A program made the translations under genes and the position numbers. DNA of 64,000 nt. Origin: Lingula anatina (lineage: Eukaryota; Brachiopoda; Lingulata; Lingulida; Lingulidae). The DNA lies in contig NW_019773825.1 of the NCBI RefSeq assembly GCF_001039355.2, positions 21,746 to 85,745 on the forward strand, given 5' to 3'. Under the pieces are notes generated by a model. That model did no database searches, was not told the DNA's origin, and was given only the letters and a program-made list of their open reading frames with translations. Positions 35,573 through 48,400 of the stretch are shown here, in pieces; within the stretch, counting starts at the first letter, position 1; each line of letters begins with the position of its first letter.

Positions 35573-38500
35573 TGTAGTGATTTGTAGTAATAATTTTAAG
35601 CGTATGTGCTCAATTTATGTAAAACTGTAGTTTAGAGAGCTTGTAAAATGTAACTGTACACATTTTAATGCTCAATAAATTATTATTAATATATATATGT
35701 ATGTATATATATATGGAGGGAAGTTACGAACTCTATGTAAAAAAAATTCATGTGGGGTGAGGATGTGGCATTATAATGTACTTTGTATTTCACAACACGG
35801 AAAAATGCTGTAAGATTGCCCATGGTATCTCATAAATGTCTAAATTCATATAATCTGTGTTTATCTGGATAATAAATGAGGTTGAATGAAAAAATCTATG
35901 TGTCTACTGAGAGTCAAAATGAAAATATGTTACTATGAATTGATATATGGAGAAATAATCTCACACTTACATGCAAATAATTTGTTAATGCTAATACTGG
36001 TTTATTCAAGAGAGTTAAGCAAATCAGAACTGTGGTTTTTTGTCCTAAAATGATTTAAAGTACTAGTAATTGTTTATTAAGTTTAACTTAAATGTAATAC
36101 TAGAGTGAGTGAAATAGACTGTAAAATGAGAAGTAATCAATTGCATTAATTTTGTTTCCTTGTACATTTAAGATTGAACAAAATTAAACTCAAATTTAAG
36201 TTGTTCTGTGCAAAATGTTTTTATATTGCAAATATTAAAAGGTAATTATGGATTGGCCAAGGTTTAAGACTTTTAAGTAGACTGCATCCTCCTGGACATG
36301 GGACTAATTTTCTGGTCTTGGATGTTCAGACCAACATTTCATTGATTCCCTATGTAAAATTATGGAGGAAAAGGAGCAGCTTCTAAACATTGGTGATTCA
36401 TCTGTATCAATCATGCTTTTTTGCTGATATGAAGAAATGCCTTTGTCATAGCAATCATGAGTTTGATTATTCACTGTTCATATCTGTGCTTAATGGACCA
36501 TTTTGGTCTGGCATCTGGCGCCAGTTGTACAGAAAAGTTTTAGGCCCAGCTAAGGGCTCTTTGCCAGTAAAATTATCGGTCCGTGTAGATCAATCCAACT
36601 CTTGCTGAATGCAATCTGATTAAAAGATAAACACACCTACTCCTTGTATCCAGTAGAATACAGAAAAGCTGATTGTATTCAGCAAGAGTCCCCATGGAGT
36701 TGGATTGATCTAGGAAGACTGATAGTTTCATTGGAAACGAGCACTTAAACTACTTGAGTCAGTTATATCTGGTGATATAATTAGTTAATTTTGTGATATT
36801 GGCCCTTAAGCATTTTATGATTGATTTGCCCACAATAAATGTAGTTGTCTTTGTAGTACAGTAAGGTGCCTCTACTTGTATAGGAAGAAGCCTGAGTGCA
36901 CATTTATGAATTCTGTTCAGGTTTCTATAAGTTTTTATGGCAAGTATATAAGCTTACTGTCCAACTTATTAGTGTTTAGATGCCTGCAAGAAATTGATGG
37001 ATTTTTATTGTAACTCGATCTGTGTTACTTCCTTCTGGGTTGAAACAAGTTCTAGTTAGATTCTATTCCAGGGAAATTGCCCTTTTTTTCACCAGAGGAA
37101 TCAATATTTGTGTGGCAAGTGATCACATCCATGTTTTGATAAGACGAAATAATAATAATAATGCAGGTTAATTATCCTCATTCCTGGGGGAGAAAATGTA
37201 ATATGTTGTTAGGAAATGATAAGGTAGTTTATTTTGTGAAAGTATTTGCAATTTATGTGACATGGTGTTGAAAATTGAGTACTTTTATTTTGGGATCAAA
37301 AGGGGGTGGATACTATAACAAAAGTATGATTTGAATATCATTAATTTTTTTCAGGAGGAACAATCAAGAATCAAGCCATCTGGTGGGAAGAAGAGATATG
37401 CTCAAAAGAGACATCCACAGAATCTACTGAAGTATGAGGAAACTTCCTTAGACTTGAACAGTACGGCACAATGTAATGGGCACAGTGAGACAATTTGTAA
37501 TGGCCACATGGAAGTTCAGCTCAATGGTTTCAGTGAGCCATACAGCAATGGCTGGGCTGAAGAGGATGGGAGTCAATCATCCAGTGATGAGCTCAGGGTT
37601 TATAATGTAAATGGCATAACAAATCCTGAAAACCCTTGTGACCATAAAGGGAACAGGTGGAATAACACCTTAACTGTTGCATGTGATGGTGCCCCATTAC
37701 ACGGTCAGTTACCTACGACCAGTGGCACTGAAAATGATCAAAGTCTCACAGGAAACGAGAGCACGTCCTTGTCATTGCCTCCTCTGGTTTCTGTTCCTGA
37801 CAGCAATGGAGATTTGCATAATAGAAAATTTGACACAGCAGATGGTGAGGTCCATACAAGCGGTGTCAGTGAGTTTGAAAACCATGAGAATAAAGCCATT
37901 AAAAATGAGTCTCAAAAAGGCATTGAGTCTGACAGCAAAAAGGAAATTGGAATTTGTGTGGTCTCTGATGGCAAAGGCAATTATGCCAACGGCTTCTCGT
38001 CAGATTACAGAATTGAAAATAACAGCAGGAGCAATAATGCAGGGGATATGCCAATGTTTTCTCAAGTAGAAAATGAGCCTAATGAAAGCAGTATTGACCA
38101 AAGCTCCAGGAAAACTCTCTATCAGATTACGTTGTCTGAAGACGGGAAGCCTGCGGCAACAGCAGCAACAGAATGGGAGAGGGAACATATTGATGAATGT
38201 GGTACCAAAACCCAGGGCCAATATAGATATTCAGACCAGCACAGTGAGGCCAGCTGCTTCAGAAACCATGGGGATATCACATATTCTGGAGATGATGAAG
38301 TGCCAAAGCAAGATATTCAATCAAATGACCCACCTGGCAGTTATTATATGCAGGTAGAAAACTGGTGCCAAATATTAGAGGAAGACCACAGCCAATTCAA
38401 TGGAGTTGTTGGAGTAGATGAAGGGACTGTACATTGCACATCGAACAATTTTACTTCAGGTGAAATTGATTTCAACGTAGAGAATACCAGACATTTTGAT

Positions 38501-41500
38501 CAACTACAGACTATTGCACTAGACTATATAGCAGGCTCCTACCATGATGATGATGACAACAGTGATGTCGATAGGGGGGAAGTGGAAAATCAAAGCACTG
38601 AAGCAAATATAGGAGCGGATGATCATCTTGAAGAGGATAATGACAGTGTGAGTGATAGCATATCTCAAAGTACAGACTGTCAGTCTACGTGTAGTACTCA
38701 GTCAGAATGGATGGTCACCAGGTCGTGGCAGTTTCTCCATAGTTATCGGAACACAGTCAGCCAAGCAGATCATGTAATTGATACCATAACCACTGACTTG
38801 CATTCAAAATTTGCTTGTATATCAATTCCTCATGCTTGGGCAGATAACGGGCAATGTTTAAATGATCACTCAAAGCAGCTGCCATCTACTGAAGCTGAAC
38901 ATTCGGCCCCAGTTTCGGATAGAGTTTCTGTAGCAAAGTTTTCAGAGGCAAGTTCTAGTGACAAAAGCTCTGATCAGACTGTCCCATCTGACTGTAAATC
39001 CCAAGATGGATTAAGTGATGATTTGGAATTTTTTTACGATGATGAATTTGCCACAGGATTCAACACCAATTTGGCTGACATTGATATGGGGATGCTCAAC
39101 TCTGATGAGCTTCATCTTTGCTCTTCACTGTCAGATGTATTGTCACGTAGCCAAGTTCGACCGTTAGGTCAAGCCAGCAAGATGAAGGTGAAGGCAGAAA
39201 GATGCCATTACGATAGTGATTATGACCTATCCAGGACCAGCACAGCTTGCAGCTCTTTACTGTCCGTTGGGAGTAGCAATGTCGCTGCTGGCCTGGACTC
39301 AACATCAAGTTCTGAAAATCCAAAAATGTTGTTCATCTCTGGAGAATTTGACTACTCCTCTCCGTACCTGTGTGAAGAATTACTCCAAACAGTAGATCGG
39401 ATGAGCGAGCATGGCCACCAGGAGCAGCAGCCCTCTGAAATGCACTGCAATGAGTACGATGAGTATGACATCTCTAACCTTCCTTATGAACACATGTTTT
39501 TACTACCTCACGAGGCCACGGCTGCCTCAGACACATTCTCCATATCAGACTTTGAGAAGGAGCATTTCTTTTCTTGCAAGGATCTTATGCAGTCGGATGA
39601 AATGTTGGATTTCCCCCCTCACCCACCTAAAGAGAGTGCTAACATGCATGGAGGAGAAGAATCCCCATATGATGATGAAGCACACCTAGAGTACCCTTCC
39701 TATGTTTCTAGTTCTGGTGAGTTTTCAGATTTAGGCTACTCGCCCTTGTTTTCCCCTTCCAAAGAGTCTACTGGAATAGCACATGTGTCTTCCGGAAGTG
39801 CAACCACGGGTAGTAATGCTAGTAGCCTGAGAGATGTGATAAACTGTGATCCCTATAGCACTAGGCAAAACTATATGCTAACATTTGCTGATGGAGGGTC
39901 ATGTAGTCCCACTAAACAACTCCATGACAGCTACCAAGACGCTGACACCAGTGATGCCAGTCAACACCTGACAACATGGGCGGAAAGGGCCAAGGTCTTT
40001 GATGAAAAAGGGGTGGAGACTGTAAAGCACTTCAATTCGCCTATCTCTGACAAGACCTCCCCAGGAAGCGGCAACAGCAATCATACCTGTACTTTCAGAG
40101 GTGCCAACTCCACGCCATCTAGTGGCAATTCCCAAAGCACCACCAAACCAGGATTCACAACCTGGGCACAGCAGAGGTTGGCCAAAGAGTCAGGGTACCT
40201 GCGAGCAGGATTAACGTCATGGAAACATCTGCAGGAGATTCAACACGCCAAGAAAATGAGACAGATCAGTGACTGGAGCAAGAGTAGGAGCATGCCAGAT
40301 TTGGCAAAGCACACTTATCCAACTGCTCCAAAGTCATCTATGGTTGCAAAAAAGGGTGAAGAAAATTCTGGCTTAAAAGAGGAAGGACAGGAAGTTAAAA
40401 GGAGACAAGCTGAACACGACAAAGATGAAAGAAAAAGGTTCTCAGGAACCCTCATTGAAATATTTCAGAGGATGAGGTCAAACTCTGAAAGTTATAATTT
40501 CAGTGAAGATTTTCATGGCTCTCATTTGTGCTCATCATACGACTTTCATCATTTTAACGAGATACCACCAGTTCCACAACTATGCTACCTTCCTAAAGGC
40601 AAAGGGGATGAATTACAAGGCCCTGGTGATATGCCAGCCATGCTCAAATCCCTTAGAGTTACTTCAATGCAGACCAGCCCAGTTCATGACTGTTGGTGCA
40701 AAATTCACCAGATGGCCCAAGTGCAGATGTCACCTGCCAAGAGAAGCTTTGGAATGCAATTCCCACCAAATGTCATGGATACTTCTGTCCAGACCTCTGC
40801 CCACTTGATGGTTTCTCTTCACACTGACCACATAGATCATTCACAGCAAACTTCAATAGAAAATAAGGAAAGCAAAGGCGTATTTCTTATTGACACAACA
40901 GTGCAAACAAGTGCTGAATTGGAACAGAATCGTAAACTTGACAGGAGCTTATTCTTTGCCAACAGATCATTGCCAGATGTTAGTTTTCTCAGTAAGTCGT
41001 CTGCCAGTAGTATATCTGCCATGTTCAGATTCTCATTCAGCTCTGAACAGAAAACTTTTTATTGTGCACCAAAGGTAACTGTTGATGAAAAGACTGGGAA
41101 AGTATATGCACTCATTCCAAGGAAAAGTGCTGCTGGGAGAATGTTTGATATGAAAACAAAGGGCTCTGCTTCTTGCATATTAACCCAGAACTTGCCTGCC
41201 AGTAAAACTGAGCTGTCAGCCAAGGTCACTTCAGGTACATCTGAAAACACTGAAGCCAATAGTAAAAGTAAGTCGGTTTCCCCCCTTGCTCTTCCATCTG
41301 TGGCTGAGAAAAGCACAAAAAAGAACCAAGTTTTACAAATCAGTCCACACATATTGGAGGGAGAAGTTCCAAGTCTTAGTTCTAGCTCTTCCTCAGGTGT
41401 AGAATCTGGCTCAGACTATTCCCAGAGAAGTCCAAGAATATTTCCGGAAGATATCCTGCCAGAAAATAGAAAATTGGGGACTCAGACTTTTTCCAAATCT

Positions 41501-42433
41501 GAGGAACAACTTTCAAAAGTTTCAGCTGCAGGCAGAGGCCGTATAGCACCTAAAAAACCTCTAAGGTCATGTTTAAGAAAGAAAGCTTTGTTAGAGAAGA
41601 GAAAACGATCCTTATCTGACCCTTACGGTTACTCCACCATACCATATACTAATTTGTCAGAGGGCCCCAGAGTTTGTAGAGGAACAGATTGTAAGTGCAA
41701 TGTATGCCTCCAGGGAACTGAAGGCTTGAACTTCACTTATACTTACAAAAAGAGTACTTCTTTTGATGTGAGGTCAACTCCAGGGTCATTGATTGATTCA
41801 GGGCAAGTGGCAAGCAATTTCTCTGGAGACAGCGAAGAAGGTGCAATGGGTGCCGAAAGTCTGAATACGTTGCAACTCTCAGCTGCAGCAAAGTGTGTGT
41901 GCATTCCGCAGTCAAATGATACAACTTTACCCAAGTCACATTCTGACTGTACAGCTATCAGGCCAAAATCCCAGTGTCCAGTTTGTAGTAATCTTGTTGA
42001 GGATGGACAAGAAATGACCTCCAAGGTGAAGAAGACAGTCAGTTTTGCTAATGAGGTGGACTTTCATTCACCATCACCATCTCCATCACCAGCACCTACT
42101 CCATTTGAGAGCCCTCTCCATTCACCTAAAAGGCAGAACAGATTGAAGCTGGCAATTGAGCATCCCTTGGCCAAAGATGTTCTACCTCCTCCTCCTCAAG
42201 TGACAAAAATAGAGGGTACGTACTCCCTTACCTAAGAGTGTAGTAATATATATATATGTGTGTATAGTTTCACAATGTGGAAAAAATATCCTTGTTCAAT
42301 TGCCAGGTAGAAATGTCTTTACTAAGAGTTTTATTTTCACACAATCCTTTCACTAAAACTACTTTCACCACCACCATTAGTGCTACTACTACTGCTACTT
42401 GTACTACTACTACTACTTGTACTACTACTACTG

Positions 42434-42464
<31 letters not shown>

Positions 42465-45400
42465 AACAACAACTACTACTACTACAACAACAACAACAAC
42501 AACAATAAATGGGTTTTTCAATAACAATTAGACCATATTGTTAAGAAGATAGCCCTACTCTAAAGATCACATTTTATTTCATTATGTTTTTTCTTTCTGT
42601 TGCTCAGTTGCTAAGTCAGTCATTGCTTATTAGATTTTTAATCAATTTACCAATTTATCAAGCAGTATGATAAGATATGTATTTTAGCATAAATTCTTGA
42701 TAAACATTCTTCCATTTATGTTTCATTTTCCACTTTGTAGATGCCAAACCTCCTCAGGAGCAGAGATCCGTTTCCCCAGCTAGTGATTCCGACTCTGACT
42801 CCCCACCCCCCTGTGACTTTCTTCCATCTCCAACTTTCGAATCGCCATCGAGTTCAGTTCATAGCACTGAACCAGTTTCTGAGGGAGAGAAAGAGGGTCA
42901 TTTTTGCAGTGATTCAGACAGCGATGCTGGACCCCCGGGGGAATTCAGGATTTCTCCATGTGCTGAGAGCCCACCTGCTCTTCCTTTAGTCAGCAGCAAG
43001 AGAAGTAAGTGTGTGCATGTGCGTGCATGCACGTGTGTATTATATTTGATTTAAATATTGCTATGTTATTTAACTGTTCAGAAAGTCAATCATCTTATAG
43101 AGTGCTGCTGCAATTAAACCACTTATAATTGCCAGTGAAAAAGATTCAGTTTATGTATTTGTTTATCACGGAGTGTCCTTCACATCTCTATACAAAACAA
43201 CCTCTTTAGATGAAGGTGGATCTTGACTTTTCTATGTTAGCTTAGTGGTTTTAGGAGATAATGTGGTATAACGTATTACATGTCTAATTAAAGTACATCA
43301 TGGCTTTGTGGCTTTTATGTTCATGACACAAAAAATAAATGAAAAGATGGATGAATGAGTAGGCAGGTGGAATGAGAGAAAGAAAAATGTGTTGTCAATT
43401 GATCGACTGACATGCTCTGATAATTCTCTACCACCATTTACCCAGGTTTAAACCCCATTATTGGGTCAGGATAGAGCACTTTAAGTATTACCTGTAACTT
43501 AGTCAGTCATTTGTAATGCTCTCTGCTTGGGCACTTTTCATTTAATTGTCAAATCCCTGGTGTTCACTGTCTGACTATGGGATATCGATTTGATGTTGGA
43601 CCAATTTGACAACATGAGTTCACTTCTATGATTGTCATAAATGATACATAAAGAGGTTCAGAACATCCTGTGATAAGAAATTAAAACAAACATGAAGTAA
43701 CTAATTAGAAACAAGGTTTTTTTTATTAATCAGTTTGCTTTTGTTGGTTTTACACTTTTTATTAAAATTCTATTTTTTGTAAAATAGTTTTACTTGTCAT
43801 AATAGATTCCTTAATTCTATGCTGAAAAAAATGCAGGATCCTCATCATTAAAGTTAAATATATTAATGACACTGATCTTGTGGTTGTCTCTTATATGATA
43901 ATCAGGTAGATATTTGATTAATCCCCAGTGGAAATCAGCAACTGGAAAAGCCTCCTCATTCTCTTGTTTCGTATTCTGCCTGTAATAATTGGTTTTACCT
44001 TCTCTAAAATGGTTTCGGGCATTCGTGTCAGCTGTACGTAGATCAATAAAACTGATCAAAAAGTCTGTCTAATTTCGACTAATTTGAGTCGGTGTAGTTC
44101 ACCAGTAACTGAAAAGTGAATAGGATTGTCTTTTGTATCATTGAATAAGCTTTTTTAAGTAAAATTTATATCATCTTTATAGTTGATGCAATCTTAACTT
44201 ATATTAAGAAATTTAGGAATGATCAGACAATTTACAATAGAGCATTTCAAATACATCTCCTAGAGTGAGATTAGATATTACATGGAATGAAATATATTTT
44301 TGATTTTGAAATTTATATATTTTGTTAAATGAAGGTATTATGAAATTAATTGATAAATCCCTCTCTGTCATAATTTTACAGGTCTTGTAATGGAGGTAAT
44401 TAAGGCGAGGGATGTGATCCTGCAGCACTTCTCGAGGGCCAAGGATCCCGTGCAGAAGGTGGGTTACATGTTCAAAGAAAAACAAACCGTATTGATATTT
44501 CACCCATCGTCTGCCTCATCTGCCTATTTTAACCGTAACAAAGAGAATGCATCTGATGTTTGGTGGAATTATCTATCTCCGCTGGGACATAACTAATGAG
44601 AGGGTTCACTCAAAGGACTATTGATTTTTTGTGCTTTTCTGTATTTTGTAGCAGTTTCTAAACAGATTTTGACATAAACAAGTATAGTGTTCTGGTTATT
44701 TTTGGATTTAATCCTTGAAATATTTTGACAGAATGCTTCATACTTCTTCAACAGATAAACAGGCTAAAGTCATTTGATGAAAAAATTAGAAGAATTCATA
44801 ATTTTTTGTATGTGTTTTCATACAGAATTTGGGAGTTTGTAGGTCAAATAGATGAAAAGCCCAGAAAAAAATATTGAAGTTATACTTTTTTCTCCAAAAT
44901 TCAAAACTTAAACATAACTCTTTTTTCTTGACTTCTTCTAACTGCAGTATAGTCACAAGTCAAAATTATTTAAATGAGAGAATTTATAAAAGTACATATA
45001 ATATAGTTTAGCTAAAAATATAAAGAATGGTAAAGTAAAAGTTCCAGATAGTACATATTTTATTAAAAAATTTTTTCACTCGAAAAGAGCATTTGTTATC
45101 ATGACAAGATACATAGATTAAAAAAATCATGTAAATAGTAGCCCGAGGTTAAGAAATGATGACGCAGGCTATCAGCTTCATTTTCATGTCTACATATACG
45201 CCTGCTTGATAAGCATGCACATATGGCGACGAGGTGGCATGCCTCAGAATGGAAATCGTCTGACATAGCCTAAAGTAAGGTTGTCAACACCAGGTGTCAT
45301 ATGAGACTAGAAGCGTGCAAGAAACTGTGTTAGTTAGGGCATACCTTATAGCAGTAAGGGTGAAATTGTTTGCGCCAGGAATGTCACGTTAGAAAGCAAT

Positions 45401-48400
45401 ACAATAGTGACATGCAAAATATAGTGAATACAACTTGTTGTGCAGATCACTGTAATTCTACCAAACTTAAGAAAAAAACACTAGAAAAATAACTGTGGAT
45501 AAATTCTGTCTGCTGTTATTTGTTGCCTTCCCATATACCTCACTGCCATTATTTCTGACCCCACTCTCCAAATCCTTCAAAATCTTGCTCGATTTTATGC
45601 CAAATTGTAAGACAGGGCTATCTGGAATGATTTCCATATTATTTCCATTAAATCCTCATTTCAGGTACAACTCTGTGTTTGGACTATCTGGGATGATTTC
45701 CATATTATTTCCATTAAATCCTCATTTCAGCTCCAACTCTTGAGCACTGAGGATACCCCGGCGGTGGGCCACCTGGTCCAGGATCACCTCTGTAGGGCCA
45801 TTCAGCACATCCTCAGTGATGGCCTCAAACCTGAACTCCTCAGTCTGTTTGGAAAGGTGAAAAACAGTGAGTGGAGGGTGGTGGAGGCTTCTACTGAACT
45901 GGGTAATGGTCCTTTCTACTGCTTATTGCACTGAGTAACTGTCTGCACATAGGTGAATGATATAAAGATTATGGATAATGGATAATTAATCTAGAATAAT
46001 GAAAGAAGATGTCCATTTGTCCAATCTTACTATAGTAACTTTTTACTAGTTTAATGTAATGGTCTTTCTCCTGCTTTTGCATTATGTTACTGTCTGCACA
46101 AAAATAAATGATCTATAGACTATGGATATTGGTCAATTAATCTAAAACAATGGAAGAATATTTCCATTAGTCCAATCTTACAAGTAACTTTTTACAAGTC
46201 CAATTCCAAGTCTTCTTGTTGGTTGTCTAGACCAGTGCCCAACCTAATAGACTGGAATAAGGTTAATTTGTTATTAAGCTGTATCACCTAGCTGCTTTTG
46301 CTACGGACAAGTTCAGTTATGGACCAACACTTCTACACTGGCAAGATGAAGTTTGAGTTAATTTTACATTATGCCTTCTTCTTTTCCAGGTCCTTCAACT
46401 AAAGCTTTGCATGAGCTTGTTCAGAGACTTGAGACTTTGACATATTTGTCAACAACACAGACGAAGTTGGATGCTTTTATCTTTGGCCTACTCAAGTAAG
46501 TCTTCAATCTCTAATATATATATATATACACAGTGAACACAGTTTTTTTTGTATTATAAGAAGTACACACTGTCACATGGTATACATACCAGAAAATTTA
46601 CTTGATTTTATAGGATTTTAATTGATTCTAATTGATTTTAATTATTTATATATAAATTTACCAAGATGATGTAAAAGAATGCATAATATCATTAAATTCC
46701 TTAGGCTAAACTGAACTTAATAATGGTCTTATTTTAACATTTAGAACATGTAACATGTAATTTTACCAAGGTGATATATTTTTTTTCATATTTAACATCA
46801 TTATTCTCTTCTTTGCAGTCTCAGGGCTCTAGGCTACTGGCTGAAACATCTACAGGGCCAGGAGAAAGGGATTGTCAAGCACTACTTAAAGGATGCCTTT
46901 CTGTTTCTCAGTCTTTCCTCCGAGCAGCAAAATTTTCAAGATGTGATCACTGCTGTCAAGCCACTCAGTTCTTTGCCTTTTCACTTGGAATACACTGCTG
47001 TTTATGCAGAAAAGCATGATGATCTTCCAGAGATTAAAACTCCTAAGGAAGTGATAATGCCCAGTGGCTCGCCTAAAAGAGCAACAGGGACGTCAAGTCC
47101 GAAAAAGAACAGACCACACAGTTATCCAGATAATCCGCTTGACAGAAGGCGTCGAGTGCATCAGGAATTTAGAAGGTCTCTTTCCACTAGCACGGAATCA
47201 CAGGAGAGTCAGAGCGAATATTCCAGTTTACCACAGGGTTTAGATAGTTCTTATGCAAGCAGTGTAGAGCGACAGAGGCCAGGGTGGTTTAGAACCCTTA
47301 TGACTAATTCATTTGGTGGGTTCCTTGGCAGTAAAAAAGCTAACAAAGACAAAGGAATGACACGGCACAACTCTGATAATTTTCCACGTGTTTCAAATAG
47401 TCCAAAAAGAAACTTGGCAGAGGGCAAAAGAGAGCTCACAGAGAATTCACAAAAGGTGTCACTTGAAGGTAGTCTTCGAGTGGGATCAGAGCAATCTTCA
47501 GGTTTGCGGGACAGAAATGATAAGTCCGATATAGAGACCCCAGGACATAATGAAGCTCAGACAGGATCCATTAGTCATCAAGCATCAGGGGCGCCGAGGA
47601 ATTATGATTCTCTCTCATCGGAAAAATCAATAGCTTCCTCTCCCAAGAGAGATAATGTGTCCAATAAAATGGAAAATAGAAATAGCCTGAGAAATAAAGC
47701 AAAGCAAGTTCAGAAGATTATTGACAACAATGAGATTGTTACAAAGGAATATGAAGAGAAGTGTGCCACAGAAGAGAACAAAGTAGGGTTTCTGCGTAGG
47801 ATTTCTAGGAAAATATCTTCAGTCACGCAGAAAGCTGCATACAAGAAGGGCATCACAGAATACAGCTTTGACAACCAGGGGAACGTGGTTCAGAACAACT
47901 GCAATAATAACAACAACAATGTTGAGAGAGGTGTGTCTGAGAATACTGTAGCTAATATTAACGAAGAAGGTAAAAACGATGATGTAGATGATGGTGTGGA
48001 TGTTGATGATGGCTATGGGGATGAGGAAGGGGATAGCAGTGAAACAATAGTCAACACCACCAGTTCAGAATCTCCAGAGACTCCCCAAACATGTAAACTG
48101 CCATTTGCATGCGCAGAATCAGGAAAAAGTCACCATAAATCCCAAAGTGTCTCATCACAATCCGCAGCAAATGAATATCCCACCAGGTACCCTGAAATAT
48201 CTGCTGATGATTCTAGCAAAGAGGTCAGCCCAGCCAAATCCAGATTCAGTTGGAATAAATTTGGCTCAGGATTGATTCGAGCTTTTGACAAGGTATTTGC
48301 TAATGAAAAAAGCCCCAAGTCAAAAGACTCACTTCTTGCAAGAAGGAGGACTCAGAGTGAAACACAAGTAAATGTTGCTCTTGATTCAAAGGAGGTAGAA

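Noticed and set aside
42277-42531. Poly-Thr and poly-Val frames on both strands
   Set aside because: Translations of the ACT/ACA microsatellite.
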